A stretch of DNA of 64,000 nt, taken from the NCBI GenBank assembly GCA_000196815.1, contig FP929003.1, positions 1,759,501 to 1,823,500 on the forward strand, read 5' to 3'. Below the pieces are notes generated by a model. It searched no databases and had not been told where the DNA came from. It was given only the letters and a program-made list of their open reading frames with translations. Each line of letters starts with the position of its first letter. Positions within the stretch are counted from its first letter, which is position 1. A program made the position numbers and the translations under genes. Positions 9,022 through 18,202 of this stretch are shown in pieces. This stretch comes from Nitrospira defluvii. Lineage in GTDB: Bacteria; Nitrospirota; Nitrospiria; Nitrospirales; Nitrospiraceae.

Positions 9022-9852
9022 CTATTCAGGAAGGAGAGACTTTCGTCGCGCCCATACCAAGACAGCCAAGCCACTTCCGAGGAGAAGGACGGCAGCCGGG
9101 GCCGGTACCGCTTGCGGCTCGCCGTAGATGAAATCATCCATGGCGACAAAGTCGAATCCATCCAACGCCGAGAGGGCGGCGTTTCCGGCCGTGATCCTGA
9201 CGCGGTTAATGATGGCCTGTTCCAAAGAGACGCCTAAAAAGGACAGGCTGGTCACGCCAGGTGTATTGAGAACAGTTTGTTTGCCCAGGCTGTTGTTGTG
9301 AAAATCAAAAAACTCAATCGTGGTAGGACCAGCCAAATCGACGTCGGTGAAGACCGAGCCGAACCCGCGGACGGCTCCGGGTTGATTGGTGCCGGGTACA
9401 AAAAACCTTACATCGACGATGTTGCTGTCGATGGCCGTGAAGAGTTTCTGGGAACTGAACACGGAAAAGCTGGTTGGAAAAGAGGGATTGATGTTGCCGA
9501 AGCGAACCGGCGTGGCCGAACCAGAGTTTGCACTGACCCTGAATGCGGATCCAGGCGTTTCGAATACGGCGCCACGAGCCGAATTGGAATTGAAGAAGTT
9601 TCCCGGCAGATTGTTCGGGTCGGAGAATCCGGCAGGTACCCCGTCCCAATTGATTTCCCGGCGACCGCTTGTGAACGAGCCGCCCACACCGTTGTTCGCT
9701 CCCAGGTCGTTTCTGAAGCCATCGACGGAACCTTGAATCGAAGCGGCGTTAGGGCCGGAGGACGAATAGACGGCGATAGCTAAGGCCGAAAGCGGCGCCG
9801 ACAAGCGAATGCCGATGGCCAGCAATGGGGTTAGCAATCGTGTGATGAGCAT
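9022..9852 (-). CDS. PEP-CTERM sorting-domain exported protein
   Basis: A 276-residue secreted protein. The N-terminus has a hydrophobic signal segment (~5-27), the middle is beta-rich and Ser/Gly/Asn-rich (jelly-roll-like strands such as TTIEFFDFHNNSLGKQT), and the C-terminus is a VPAPAAVLLLGSG hydrophobic helix ending in ARRK. That is the tripartite VPEP/PEP-CTERM signal read by an exosortase, which processes proteins bound for the cell surface or exopolysaccharide layer. GAGGAG eight bases upstream supports the ATG at 9852. The exosortase itself is not in this window. A substrate or ligand cannot be read from the sequence. Confidence 0.88.
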   Translation of the reverse strand: MLITRLLTPLLAIGIRLSAPLSALAIAVYSSSGPNAASIQGSVDGFRNDLGANNGVGGSFTSGRREINWDGVPAGFSDPNNLPGNFFNSNSARGAVFETPGSAFRVSANSGSATPVRFGNINPSFPTSFSVFSSQKLFTAIDSNIVDVRFFVPGTNQPGAVRGFGSVFTDVDLAGPTTIEFFDFHNNSLGKQTVLNTPGVTSLSFLGVSLEQAIINRVRITAGNAALSALDGFDFVAMDDFIYGEPQAVPAPAAVLLLGSGLAVLVWARRKSLLPE

Positions 9853-10113
9853 AGTGCATCTCCTCTGTAAGGTGAGCTCATAAGTAGGCCCAACATGTAG
9901 TGCAAGTACGCAATGATGCCAACACGTTGCGTGCGATTTTTTTGGTATTTACAGCAAAATACTAATAAGTGCTACAAGTCACGGTTGTGCATGCTTCACG
10001 AATGCACACGTGTCGCCCATCGATCCATGTGATGTGCGAAAAGCCATGCAGTCGTATGTGGTGGAGACGCGTAACTATTTGGGAGGTACGGATGGGTGGA
10101 GGCGCGTGAAGTC

Positions 10114-12306
10114 TTACACGAGGAGGAGGCCTGCTTGGCGGATCGACTGCCAGGCGGCGCTTCTGCTGAATCGGTCGAATCCGCGTGCGCCGGCGGCCGG
10201 AAAGCGATCACGGACTTCGGCCAGGCGCGGGTAGTCGTAGTTCGTCCGGCGGGGCGAAGGAGTCGATGCGTGCAGGAAGCGGAGCAACCATTCGGTGTGC
10301 GGAGACGCCAGGCTGATCGTAAAATCTTCTGTGCGTGTCGGGAGAATGACCCTGGTGCGCGTACGTCCGGTTGCCGCGATTACAGGCCGGCCGCCGGTCC
10401 AGACGCAACGCCGTTCGGCGGTCAGTGGCACGTCGGAGGAAGCCTCCAGCGCCTGCGTGAGCCAGGTCTTCGTCACCCGTGGCGGTTTCACCCGATGTGA
10501 GAACCAGCGTTGTGCCGGAATATCGAATCCGGCCTGTTCCATGTAGTTGAGCAAGGCGGCGCGCAGGCCTTCGCCGAGCCAGGCCGGGCAGGTGGCGTTG
10601 GGATCAGAATGACGGAGATCATTTTCGGCAAATCCTGCGAATCTCGGACCGAGGATCGTGAGGCCTTCCGCGGCCGGGTTGAGCCCGATGGGACTGTGGG
10701 CGGTGGCCGTAAATTTGTGCCAGAAGGCGGACTGCAGGAGATGGTTCGCAAACAGTTGTCGCACACGTTCCAGTGAATCCACCGTGTCGGCAATGGTCTC
10801 ACCGGGACACCCGTACATGAGATAGGCATGGACCAGGATGCCGGCCTGGCGAAATGCCGCCGCAACCCGCGCTGTTTGGTCTACCGTAATTCCTTTTTTC
10901 ATCCGCTCCAGCAAGCGATCCGATGCCGCTTCGAGCCCGGCGGTGAGGGCGATGCAGCCGGATGCCGCCAGCAGCCTTGCCAAATCGGGGGAGAACGCCT
11001 CTTCGAATCGAATGTTCCCCCACCAGGAAATGGTCAGGCCGGTTTCCAGCAGGCGAAGGGCCAGGGCTTTGAGCGCGGCCGGCGGTGCGGCCTCATCGAC
11101 AAAATGGAAGCCCCGTTGCCCGGTTTCTTGTATCAACGCCTCGATCTGGTCGATCAGGACGTCCGTCGGCGTCATCTCATAACGCGAAATATAGTTCAGC
11201 CCGACATCGCAAAACGTGCACTGCTTCCAATAACAGCCGTGCGCAACGGTCAACTTGTTCCAATGGCCTTCCGACCAGAGCCGATGCATGGGGTTCAGGC
11301 TGTCGAGGATCGAGAGGTAGTCGGTCAGCGGGAGTCCGGCATAGGTCGGTCGGCCGAGCTCATGCATTGGAATGTCCGCTTCGTTACTGCCGTCTCGAAA
11401 TATGACGCGCCCGTCTTTGCAGAGAAATGTCCGCCGGAGCAGGGGCTCCGGTCGATTGCCTGCCAGGTGCTCCAGGAGGCAGAGGAACGGGCGTTCCCCG
11501 TCGTCGAGCGTCACATAATCCACGTACTGGAACAGTCGTGGGTCTTCGAGTCGTCTCAGTTCGGTGTTCACATATCCGCCGCCCAGGACAATGACGATCT
11601 GTGGTGATTGTGCCTTGATCGCCTGCGCAATCCTCAACGCGCCGAACAGATTGCCGGGAAAGGGAATCGTGAGGCCTACGACATCGGGTACGGTTCGGTG
11701 GAGATGTGGCCGGAGCGCCTCGAGCAGCAATTCGTCCGTGAGGCTGAGAGGTCGAGTCAGGGCGTCTTCGATCCGGTCGAACGACGAGGTGGCCTGCATG
11801 ATCTGCTCGGCGTAACGATTGAGAAACAGGTGGGGAGCCACGGTACTCTGGAGGAGGTCCGTCAGGTCCTCAATGTACAGCGTGGCGCGGTGCCGGGCGG
11901 TGTCCGTCGGCGAGGCTGCGAGCGATCCTTCTCCGGGCCGACGATCAGCGGCAAAACGGGGGCCCTCCGGAAGAAATCCCGGGCGTGCGAGGTGGGGAGC
12001 CAACATCGGGTCCTTCCCTTGGAGAAACGCGATCACCGGCTCGATAGTTTCGAGATACGCGTCTTCAAGCGCCAGGATCTGTTGGATTTCCCCTCGCCAC
12101 GGCCGATCCGTCTGCTTGATGCGGGTAAACGCCTGCTCCAGCCCTGATCGAGAGAAGAGGCGCAACACCATTTCGAGGCCGAGGTCGGCTTGCGCGGTCT
12201 CATATCCCCGTGAGCGCAGGAAGCCCGTCAGGTAGGCGGTCGCAGGATAGGGCGTATTCAGTTGGGTCAACGGAGGAATAACAAGGAGGACGCGTGGCTT
12301 GGCCAT
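10114..12306 (-). CDS. B12-binding-type radical SAM protein
   Basis: A 730-residue enzyme. Residues 1-300 include a Rossmann-like cobalamin-binding region (VLLVIPPLTQLNTPYPATAY at the start; DVVGLTIPFPGN and IVIVLGGGYVNTEL later). The radical SAM core begins near 350 with GCYWKQCTFCDVG: Cys358, Cys363 and Cys366 are spaced CX4CX2C rather than the usual CX3CX2C. Downstream core motifs are FVDEAAPP, ISWWGNIRFEEAF and LMYGCPGET. The DNA-distal part (~500-730) is a family-specific C-terminal domain. It starts 68 bases after the HD-GYP gene ends and may share its transcript. No ribosome-binding site is obvious at this ATG, but the protein start matches the family. Substrate unknown. Confidence 0.85.
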   Translation of the reverse strand: MAKPRVLLVIPPLTQLNTPYPATAYLTGFLRSRGYETAQADLGLEMVLRLFSRSGLEQAFTRIKQTDRPWRGEIQQILALEDAYLETIEPVIAFLQGKDPMLAPHLARPGFLPEGPRFAADRRPGEGSLAASPTDTARHRATLYIEDLTDLLQSTVAPHLFLNRYAEQIMQATSSFDRIEDALTRPLSLTDELLLEALRPHLHRTVPDVVGLTIPFPGNLFGALRIAQAIKAQSPQIVIVLGGGYVNTELRRLEDPRLFQYVDYVTLDDGERPFLCLLEHLAGNRPEPLLRRTFLCKDGRVIFRDGSNEADIPMHELGRPTYAGLPLTDYLSILDSLNPMHRLWSEGHWNKLTVAHGCYWKQCTFCDVGLNYISRYEMTPTDVLIDQIEALIQETGQRGFHFVDEAAPPAALKALALRLLETGLTISWWGNIRFEEAFSPDLARLLAASGCIALTAGLEAASDRLLERMKKGITVDQTARVAAAFRQAGILVHAYLMYGCPGETIADTVDSLERVRQLFANHLLQSAFWHKFTATAHSPIGLNPAAEGLTILGPRFAGFAENDLRHSDPNATCPAWLGEGLRAALLNYMEQAGFDIPAQRWFSHRVKPPRVTKTWLTQALEASSDVPLTAERRCVWTGGRPVIAATGRTRTRVILPTRTEDFTISLASPHTEWLLRFLHASTPSPRRTNYDYPRLAEVRDRFPAAGARGFDRFSRSAAWQSIRQAGLLLV

Positions 12307-12374
12307 GCGAGGGAGATACCATACTGCAGGGCAGCGCTGCCAGCTGTCTGCCAGGGGCGAGGCGCCCGGTTCGG

Positions 12375-13721
12375 CTAGGCGGCGCGCATGGACGATTGGA
12401 CGAAGTAGCCGGTCCATCGCTTGATGCGAAAGTACTCGACCACATTCGCCGGTAACTCGCCCCTCGGGATGGCCCGAAGAATGCTGAGTTCCGACTCTGT
12501 CTGGAGATCGACGGTGTGGGGCTGGTCGGCGGGGGCAGCCTGGTCGCACAGCAGCACGAGGGGCTTGAGACGGTGTTTGAAATTGATATTGAGTACCTGT
12601 CCGAACGAGCCGTCGGTCAACGTGACGACGGTTCCGGGCGGAAACACGCCCAGTGTTTGGATCATCGCGATCAGGACTTCCGGCGAAAAGAGTCGCTGTT
12701 GATGCTTGTACATCGTTGCCAACGCTTCCGCCGGCGAAAGGGCGTCTTCAGGATGAAAACTATTGACGAGTGCGTCGTAGTGGTCCACGGCGCTCACGAT
12801 CCTGGTGGGGAGCGAGATTTGATCTCCCTTGAGTCTCTCGGGGTAGCCGGACCCGTCTAACCGTTCATGGTGGCTGCGGATGACATCCAGCACTTCCTCG
12901 GGAAACCCGGGGAATCGTCTGAGCATCTCGACCCCAAGGTAGGGATGCAGCTGATATTTCACATTCTCGACTTCGGAACGACGGGCACGGTTCTGCAGGA
13001 TGTGCCGCGGGATGCGTTGCTCACCCACGTCGAGGAGCAATCCGGCCATGCCGATGAGCTGGAGCGCGTCCTGGTCGATGTCGAATTGCTGCGCCACGAT
13101 CATGGATAGCGTCGCCACATTGAGGGCATGCAGCAGATTGGCGTTGGCGATGTCTTCCGAGTCGAAGGCGCTTGCGACCGTGCCGGCGGCTTCCGTGTTG
13201 GTCAAGAGCGTGCTGAGCCCGCCGATCATGGACTGCGCGTGCCGCAGTCCCTCCTCTGATCCGCTCACGAGGTTCTTCATCATCTGCGAACTCTGATCCA
13301 GCATTTGCCGATAGGCGGTGGAGGCGAGTTCGACCGCCTGATGGTAGTCACCATGGGTGGGCTGCTCTTCTTCGGCCGGAGTCGGAGCCTCCGGTTCGGC
13401 GTCGGCCTCGGTTCCGCTGGTCTGCGCAGTCGTTTCCGAAACGCCGCTCGAAGACGGAGTCGGCTGGATTGCGTTGCCCTCTTCGTCCGTTTCCGGGTCC
13501 GATTCCCGCGGGTAGACCAGCACGGTGGCCAATCCAAGCCCTTTGATTGTCGTGATCTGATTTTGGGAGGTGAGTTTGAACGACCGGCGCGGGAAGGGAT
13601 GCTTGAACCAGGAGCAATTCAGGTCGACATACATGCCCAGGCGGAGATGCTCCGGACGGAGCACCAAGGTGTCGGACGTGTCGAGTTTGGATGTTTCGTC
13701 TGAGGTTCGAAGCAGCGCCAT
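12375..13721 (-). CDS. HD-GYP-type protein with DUF3391 N-terminus and altered HD motif
   Basis: A 448-residue protein. Residues ~18-70 resemble the DUF3391 module (LRPEHLRLGMYVDLNCSWFKHPFP) often found before HD-GYP domains. An acidic Pro/Ala/Glu-rich linker (~75-125) follows, then the HD-GYP fold at ~190-350. His198 and the HHERLDGSGYPERLKGD block are intact, but the HD dyad reads LLLDVGEQ (228-235), so the metal-binding His is Leu. Metal binding and phosphodiesterase activity are therefore doubtful; a cyclic-di-GMP-sensing or scaffold role is possible. A C-terminal beta region (~365-440) resembles the tail of other DUF3391 proteins. Upstream of and probably co-transcribed with the radical SAM gene. 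Confidence 0.9.
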   Translation of the reverse strand: MALLRTSDETSKLDTSDTLVLRPEHLRLGMYVDLNCSWFKHPFPRRSFKLTSQNQITTIKGLGLATVLVYPRESDPETDEEGNAIQPTPSSSGVSETTAQTSGTEADAEPEAPTPAEEEQPTHGDYHQAVELASTAYRQMLDQSSQMMKNLVSGSEEGLRHAQSMIGGLSTLLTNTEAAGTVASAFDSEDIANANLLHALNVATLSMIVAQQFDIDQDALQLIGMAGLLLDVGEQRIPRHILQNRARRSEVENVKYQLHPYLGVEMLRRFPGFPEEVLDVIRSHHERLDGSGYPERLKGDQISLPTRIVSAVDHYDALVNSFHPEDALSPAEALATMYKHQQRLFSPEVLIAMIQTLGVFPPGTVVTLTDGSFGQVLNINFKHRLKPLVLLCDQAAPADQPHTVDLQTESELSILRAIPRGELPANVVEYFRIKRWTGYFVQSSMRAA

Positions 13722-13976
13722 GGGTGTTTCTTTTGCACGTGAACCGTCGGTCGATACGTAAGCACTTCAGGCTATGGGCTATATCGGACCCGGGCAGAAG
13801 AAACTTGATAAACAAAGGGGCCGGCCGATGTATCTGCACATAGTACGAGTGGCCCTGTTTTCGGCGAAGGTCGAATCAGGCTCCTGGATCTGCATCAGAT
13901 GCACGCTGGGCATGATTCAGCTATGTGCGTTATATCAATAGCATAGGAGGTATCGCCTTCAGTGTGCGAAGCCGTA

Positions 13977-15146
13977 TCAGGGGGATGAGCATGTCTCCGC
14001 TTCGACAAGGCGACGAAAATCCAGACAGGCAGAGCGGATCGGTGTCGGCCCTCGTCGTAGGTCGCTGCCAAGAATAAAGACGATGTCCGAACCGTAGAGG
14101 GTGACCATCTCGCGAATACGCGACGCGGTCATTCTTCCTGCGGCGGTCGGGAGAATGGGGGGGCAGCCGCCGAGTGCTCGCCGGCATGCCGCGGCAATCT
14201 GCCGACAGTCCTCTTCCGATATCGGATAGTTCAGGCCATAGGTCGGGTAGATGGTGACATCGGCGCCGGCCAGCCTCGGGAGAAGACCGAAGAGCATCGC
14301 GGGAGCGATGCCGCTGTCCGGCGTCACATAGTGGCTCCCGAGAAAGTCCGGATGGGCGAGGAGGGGCAGCGACAACGATGACAGCTGAGCCAGGGAAGCT
14401 ACGGCGTCAAAACCGATCAGCCCGGGGCAGAGCAGGAGCGCACGCGCGCCTGCCTGCATTGCCTTGGCGGCCTGTTCCACGAGAGAGGGCCAGGGGCCGG
14501 AGATATGCGGCGCATAGAGACACCGTTTGCCGGTCTGGCGCGAAGCCTTGGCGATGGCTTCGGCGCAGCGGGCGATCCGCTCATCAAACCGGCAAAAAGG
14601 GTGATCGCGCAGACTCTGGTCGTCTTTGATCAGATCAACCTCACCCAGGGCAAACTCGTGAGCCAGGTCAGCCAGCTGCTGTGGAGAATACCCGAGCGGC
14701 TTCAATACCGCGCAGATCAGTGGACGTCGGGGGACTCGCAGCAGGTCGCGGAGACCGCGCGAGCCGTATCGAGGTCGCGTCCACCGGGAGGCGACCGCAT
14801 CGGGCAATGACAGGTCCGTGACGCGAATCTGTCCTTGCAGGCCGGCCATGCCGATGATCATGTGAAGGAGAGCGCTCATGGTCCCGTCGAGCAGTTCGAC
14901 GGGGAAACTGAGCACTGCGCGGTGAGAGTCGGGGGTGATTACCTCAAGCTGAATCACCCGGCCCAGAAGCTGATCCCGAATTGCTCCGGAGGGAATGACA
15001 TGATCGGCCGCTTCGACGGTCTGGTCGATGCAGAGCAGGTCTGCCCGCCTGCGTGCATCGGCGGCCGATCCGTGCAGACGATACTCCACGGAAAAGCGCT
15101 CTCCTGAAAATTGCAGATCGGTATTCCGGCTTGAACGGTTCGGCAT
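13977..15146 (-). CDS. RuBisCO-like protein (form IV)
   Basis: A 389-residue homologue of the RuBisCO large subunit. Visible catalytic-region motifs are AVLKPLGYSP (Lys149, equivalent to Lys175) and GEVDLIKDDQSL (Lys174, the carbamylated lysine, followed by D-D-Q where RuBisCO has D-D-E). The later loop-6 and SGG phosphate-binding signatures are not recognisable (PTAAGRMTASR instead), so CO2 fixation is not expected. Related proteins enolise or isomerise methylthio-sugar phosphates in sulfur salvage, but no other salvage genes are nearby. The frame is open upstream to 15809; the ATG at 15146 is chosen because the family begins there and a longer version would cover the divergent cyclase gene. 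Confidence 0.88.
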   Translation of the reverse strand: MPNRSSRNTDLQFSGERFSVEYRLHGSAADARRRADLLCIDQTVEAADHVIPSGAIRDQLLGRVIQLEVITPDSHRAVLSFPVELLDGTMSALLHMIIGMAGLQGQIRVTDLSLPDAVASRWTRPRYGSRGLRDLLRVPRRPLICAVLKPLGYSPQQLADLAHEFALGEVDLIKDDQSLRDHPFCRFDERIARCAEAIAKASRQTGKRCLYAPHISGPWPSLVEQAAKAMQAGARALLLCPGLIGFDAVASLAQLSSLSLPLLAHPDFLGSHYVTPDSGIAPAMLFGLLPRLAGADVTIYPTYGLNYPISEEDCRQIAAACRRALGGCPPILPTAAGRMTASRIREMVTLYGSDIVFILGSDLRRGPTPIRSACLDFRRLVEAETCSSP

Positions 15147-15266
15147 GTCCCGTCTCTTCTTAGTTGCGCTGCGCGAGGAGGAGAGGGTACCGTATTTTCG
15201 CCTGATTCGATAGGTGGGGCGTTCTAAGCAGGTTATGGTACGAGTCCGGTGATTGGAGCGTGGATC

Positions 15267-16076
15267 ATGGTGTCGAAGCAACAAGTCCGGCAGTGGATGA
15301 TGCGAGTTCCGGTCGCGGGTCGATGGGTCCTGGTGATGGTGCTGAGTTGCTGGAGTGCCGCCGACGCAGCGCAACGATTCGTGGACCTGACCTACACGTT
15401 CGATGAGACCACTCAAGTCTGGCCCGCCAATCCTCCCTTTCATCGTGACTCGACCGAACGGGGAGGTACGCCGACGGAAAAATGGTATGCCACAGGGCAG
15501 GTGGCGTTGTCCGAGCATGCCGGAACGCACATGGATGCGCCCGTTCATTTCGCGCAGGGGCAAACGGGGATCGATGGCATTCCGGTCGACCGCCTCATCG
15601 GCCCTGCCGTGGTCATCGATGTTCGCGCTGCGGTGGCGGCAGATCGCGACTATCGCGTCTCCTTGTCGGATATTCATCGATGGGAGTCTGCGCACAGTAC
15701 GATTCCGACGGGGGCCATTGTCATGGTGCTCACGGGATGGGGCGTGTACTGGAAGGATCGTGAACGATATTTCGGCAGCACCACGCCGGATGTGCCGGCG
15801 ACGCTGCATTTCCCTGGTTTCTCACAAGAAGTCGCGGAGTTTCTGGTGGCGGAGCGACACATCTCGGGAATTGGAATCGATACAGCCAGCATCGATTATG
15901 GCCCCTCGCAGGATTTTGTGGTGCACCGGATTGTCAACGGAGCCGGCCTCTATGGGATCGAGAATGTGGCGCGACTGGATGAAGTCCCTGCGTCGGGTGC
16001 GACGGTCATGGCGCTCCCGATGAAAATTGCCGGGGGGACAGGGGCGCCGGCTCGTATCATCGCGATTCTGCCTTAG
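15267..16076 (+). CDS. Exported cyclase-family (kynurenine-formamidase-like) hydrolase
   Basis: A 269-residue protein of the metal-dependent cyclase/arylformamidase family. After a signal peptide (~12-35, ending near SAADA) come FVDLTYTFDETTQVWP, the metal-binding signature SEHAGTHMDAPVHF, GIGIDTASIDYG and the terminal GTGAPARIIAI. The family hydrolyses amide or lactone-like substrates with divalent metal; export implies periplasmic action. The ATG at 15267 with TGGAG upstream is preferred to the GTG at 15249. It is divergent from the RuBisCO-like gene, with a ~120-base shared promoter region. Confidence 0.88.
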   Translation: MVSKQQVRQWMMRVPVAGRWVLVMVLSCWSAADAAQRFVDLTYTFDETTQVWPANPPFHRDSTERGGTPTEKWYATGQVALSEHAGTHMDAPVHFAQGQTGIDGIPVDRLIGPAVVIDVRAAVAADRDYRVSLSDIHRWESAHSTIPTGAIVMVLTGWGVYWKDRERYFGSTTPDVPATLHFPGFSQEVAEFLVAERHISGIGIDTASIDYGPSQDFVVHRIVNGAGLYGIENVARLDEVPASGATVMALPMKIAGGTGAPARIIAILP

Positions 16077-16378
16077 CCCGGACTAGTCATGGATACCTGC
16101 TCCGGCGTTCGGTCCCATCGCCCGGCGAGGCTGTTCTCGTTCGGCCTCCTCGACGGACTGCCGGTACGCCTGCGTCGGCCTTACGTGCGAGCAGCCTCGG
16201 CGTCCTTCCGTCTCGAACGCCTCGCGACGGCATTCATCAATAATCCGGGCTTGCAGGATGGTGAAAACGACCGCCAGTTTTGAGGGGACGCGTGAAGCGT
16301 GATTTGTAAAACGTCTCGTGCCAGGGTCTGGAGGTTCCGATCCCCGGTCTTGTTCTTCAATATTCTACTGGTGATGTC
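16077..16378. other. 302-base intergenic region, repeat-like
   Basis: No supported gene. The stretch around 16235-16260 (CATTCATCAATAATCCGGGC) resembles segments at 18136-18156 and 28802-28815, and 16290-16315 holds GTGAAGCGTGATTTG, similar to other intergenic copies. It therefore looks like degenerate dispersed-repeat sequence. An open frame at 16089-16283 has no family resemblance and was not called. Confidence 0.35.
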
Positions 16379-16951
16379 ATGAACCTGTCCCGGCTCTACA
16401 GCGACTTCAACTGTCCGTTCTGTTATGCGATGCATGAACGCCTCCATTCACTTGGCGTGATGGATCGAATCTCCTGGCATGGGGTTCAGCATGCACCGCA
16501 TCTGCCGGTTCCGATGGCTGGGTGGGCAGGGCACCTGGCAGCTGAATTGAAACAGGAGGTGCAGATGGTCCGCCGGCTCGCGCCCGTGTTGCCGGTCGCT
16601 GTGCCGCCGGGAAAACCACATACCGGACGGGCGATTGCCGCGTCTGCGCGCGCGCTTCACATTGACCCGCTTCGGGGCGGGGAGTTTGTGCGATCGTTGT
16701 ATCGGTTGTTCTGGGTGGACGGGCAGGATCTCTCCGATGAGACGGTGCTGCAGCGAGAGGCCGAACGTCAGGGATTCGCCTCCGCGCAGATTGTCGGCAC
16801 AGAGGCCACCACAGTAGATGCGATTCTTCGGGCCTGGAATGATCAATGGGCCGAGGCGGATCATCAAGGCGTGCCGCTCCTGCAACGCCCGGACGGCACG
16901 TTGCTCGTCGGCCTGATGCCGGCGGATGTCATCGAGGAATTTCTCTCCTGA
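16379..16951 (+). CDS. DsbA-family thioredoxin-fold protein
   Basis: A 190-residue protein with the N-terminal motif YSDFNCPFCYAMHERL, containing a CPFC redox pair (Cys12 and Cys15), then the helical insertion and the C-terminal GVPLLQRPDG cis-Pro region followed by LVGLMPADVIEEFL. This is the FrnE/2-hydroxychromene-2-carboxylate-isomerase-like DSBA family. There is no signal peptide, so it is probably cytoplasmic. Substrate unknown. The short intergenic gaps on both sides show no partner gene. Confidence 0.85.
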   Translation: MNLSRLYSDFNCPFCYAMHERLHSLGVMDRISWHGVQHAPHLPVPMAGWAGHLAAELKQEVQMVRRLAPVLPVAVPPGKPHTGRAIAASARALHIDPLRGGEFVRSLYRLFWVDGQDLSDETVLQREAERQGFASAQIVGTEATTVDAILRAWNDQWAEADHQGVPLLQRPDGTLLVGLMPADVIEEFLS

Positions 16952-17142
16952 AAATAGCCCCTGCTCCGATCTGCCTTTCGCTGATCATCGAGCGTATCCC
17001 GGTATGTGACCGGTCGGCTCACGCGGTCCCACCTTACTGCAGAAACTGCCGAATCAGTTTGTCGTCACGAGTCCCCGTGGTATGAGTGCCTATTGCAGAG
17101 CTGAGTAGTTCTGCTAGGCCGTTTAGCCCACAGGAGTAATCC

Positions 17143-17892
17143 ATGAAATCAGCGCAATGGTTCCTCGCCGCGTTCATAGTGAGCTGTTCGTTGTTTGTGA
17201 CAGGTCATGCCGTTGCGTCGGCAGCGGAACCGGCTCCCAGCGCAGCCAAGGCTCCCTCAACATCTCCCGAGGCCAAACAGGAAGGGGAGAAAACCGAGTT
17301 CTATGTCGGTGTCTATCTCCAGGGAAGCCGGCCCCTGAATCGTCCGGTGAGGCTGCAGGAAGATCCCTTCACGAATACCGACGTGCAGGGCGGGTTGGGA
17401 GGCGGGTTGAAGATCGGGATTTTTCCGGCGTTCGCCGGCCGGTTCGTCGGATTGGAGGCGGACCTGTCCGGACTCGATGGCAAGGTCAATGCGCCTTCGG
17501 CCACGACAGGCGGTGTGACGAGGAGCGCGAATTTCCGTCTCCAGTCCGTCAACGTCATGGCGAATGTATTGCTGCGCTACCCCGGCGAGACGATTCAACC
17601 GTATATCGGCATCGGTGCAGGGGTGTCCGGAGGGTTTGCGCGGGATTTAAATCTCCAGCACAGCACCATCGGCACGGTGCATGAGAATGCCGCCGACGGC
17701 GCTTTCGCCTATCAGTTTCTCGGCGGGGTACGCGCCAACGTCACGGAGCGCATGTTCCTCTTTACGGAATACAAATATTTTGTGGCGAATTATCAGTGGG
17801 AGAGTGAAGTCGCGAACGGTGCACGCGGTCCGTCATTCACCATGAACTATCGAGCCCATATTGTCTCCGGCGGCATCGGCTTCACCTTCTAG
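17143..17892 (+). CDS. Outer-membrane beta-barrel protein
   Basis: A 249-residue exported protein: signal peptide (~1-28, ending ASA-AEP), a low-complexity Ala/Pro/Ser linker (~28-50), then alternating amphipathic strands starting at TEFYVGVYLQGSRP and ending in HIVSGGIGFTF with the C-terminal Phe that marks barrel proteins. Strand-turn units such as IQPYIGIGAGVSGGFA and FLGGVRANVTERMFLFTEYKY are typical of the small OmpA/OmpW-like barrel superfamily. AGGAG precedes the ATG. The role is unknown; nothing suggests a channel substrate. Confidence 0.85.
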   Translation: MKSAQWFLAAFIVSCSLFVTGHAVASAAEPAPSAAKAPSTSPEAKQEGEKTEFYVGVYLQGSRPLNRPVRLQEDPFTNTDVQGGLGGGLKIGIFPAFAGRFVGLEADLSGLDGKVNAPSATTGGVTRSANFRLQSVNVMANVLLRYPGETIQPYIGIGAGVSGGFARDLNLQHSTIGTVHENAADGAFAYQFLGGVRANVTERMFLFTEYKYFVANYQWESEVANGARGPSFTMNYRAHIVSGGIGFTF

Positions 17893-18202
17893 CAGACGGT
17901 GGACCTGGTCTGCCGTCTGCATGCTCGACATCCGTGAAGCGTGCATCGTGGGGCGTATCTCATCGGGCATCTGAGCCGATGGCTGATGGCGGGAAAGAAG
18001 AGCGTATGGCTTCTGGATGGAAGCAGAAGGCCGCGGGTTGCTGTCGTTCTCAACCAGCGTCAAGCGAGACGAGCGGCGAGCCCGCCCGCCGTCAGGCCTG
18101 CCGGAGCGGCGTATCGGCGGTTGCAGTAGAAGCCTTCGTGAATCATGCGGGTTAGGTCCACCGATTTTGCCATACAGCGGAGTGGGTACCTGTTCGATGC
18201 GG
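17893..18202. repeat. 310-base intergenic region of dispersed repeats
   Basis: It contains GTGAAGCGTGCATCG and GGGCGTATCTCATCG (~17935-17965), GAGCCGATGGCTGATGGC (17973-17990), AGCGTATGGC (18001-18010) and CGTGAATCATGCGGGTTAG (~18138-18156). Each matches a repeat family seen in other intergenic regions of the window. No gene was seen. Confidence 0.5.

Noticed and set aside
15147-15809. Possible N-terminal extension of the RuBisCO-like protein
   Set aside because: The extra 221 codons are Arg/His/Pro-rich, unlike the family, and cover the cyclase gene.
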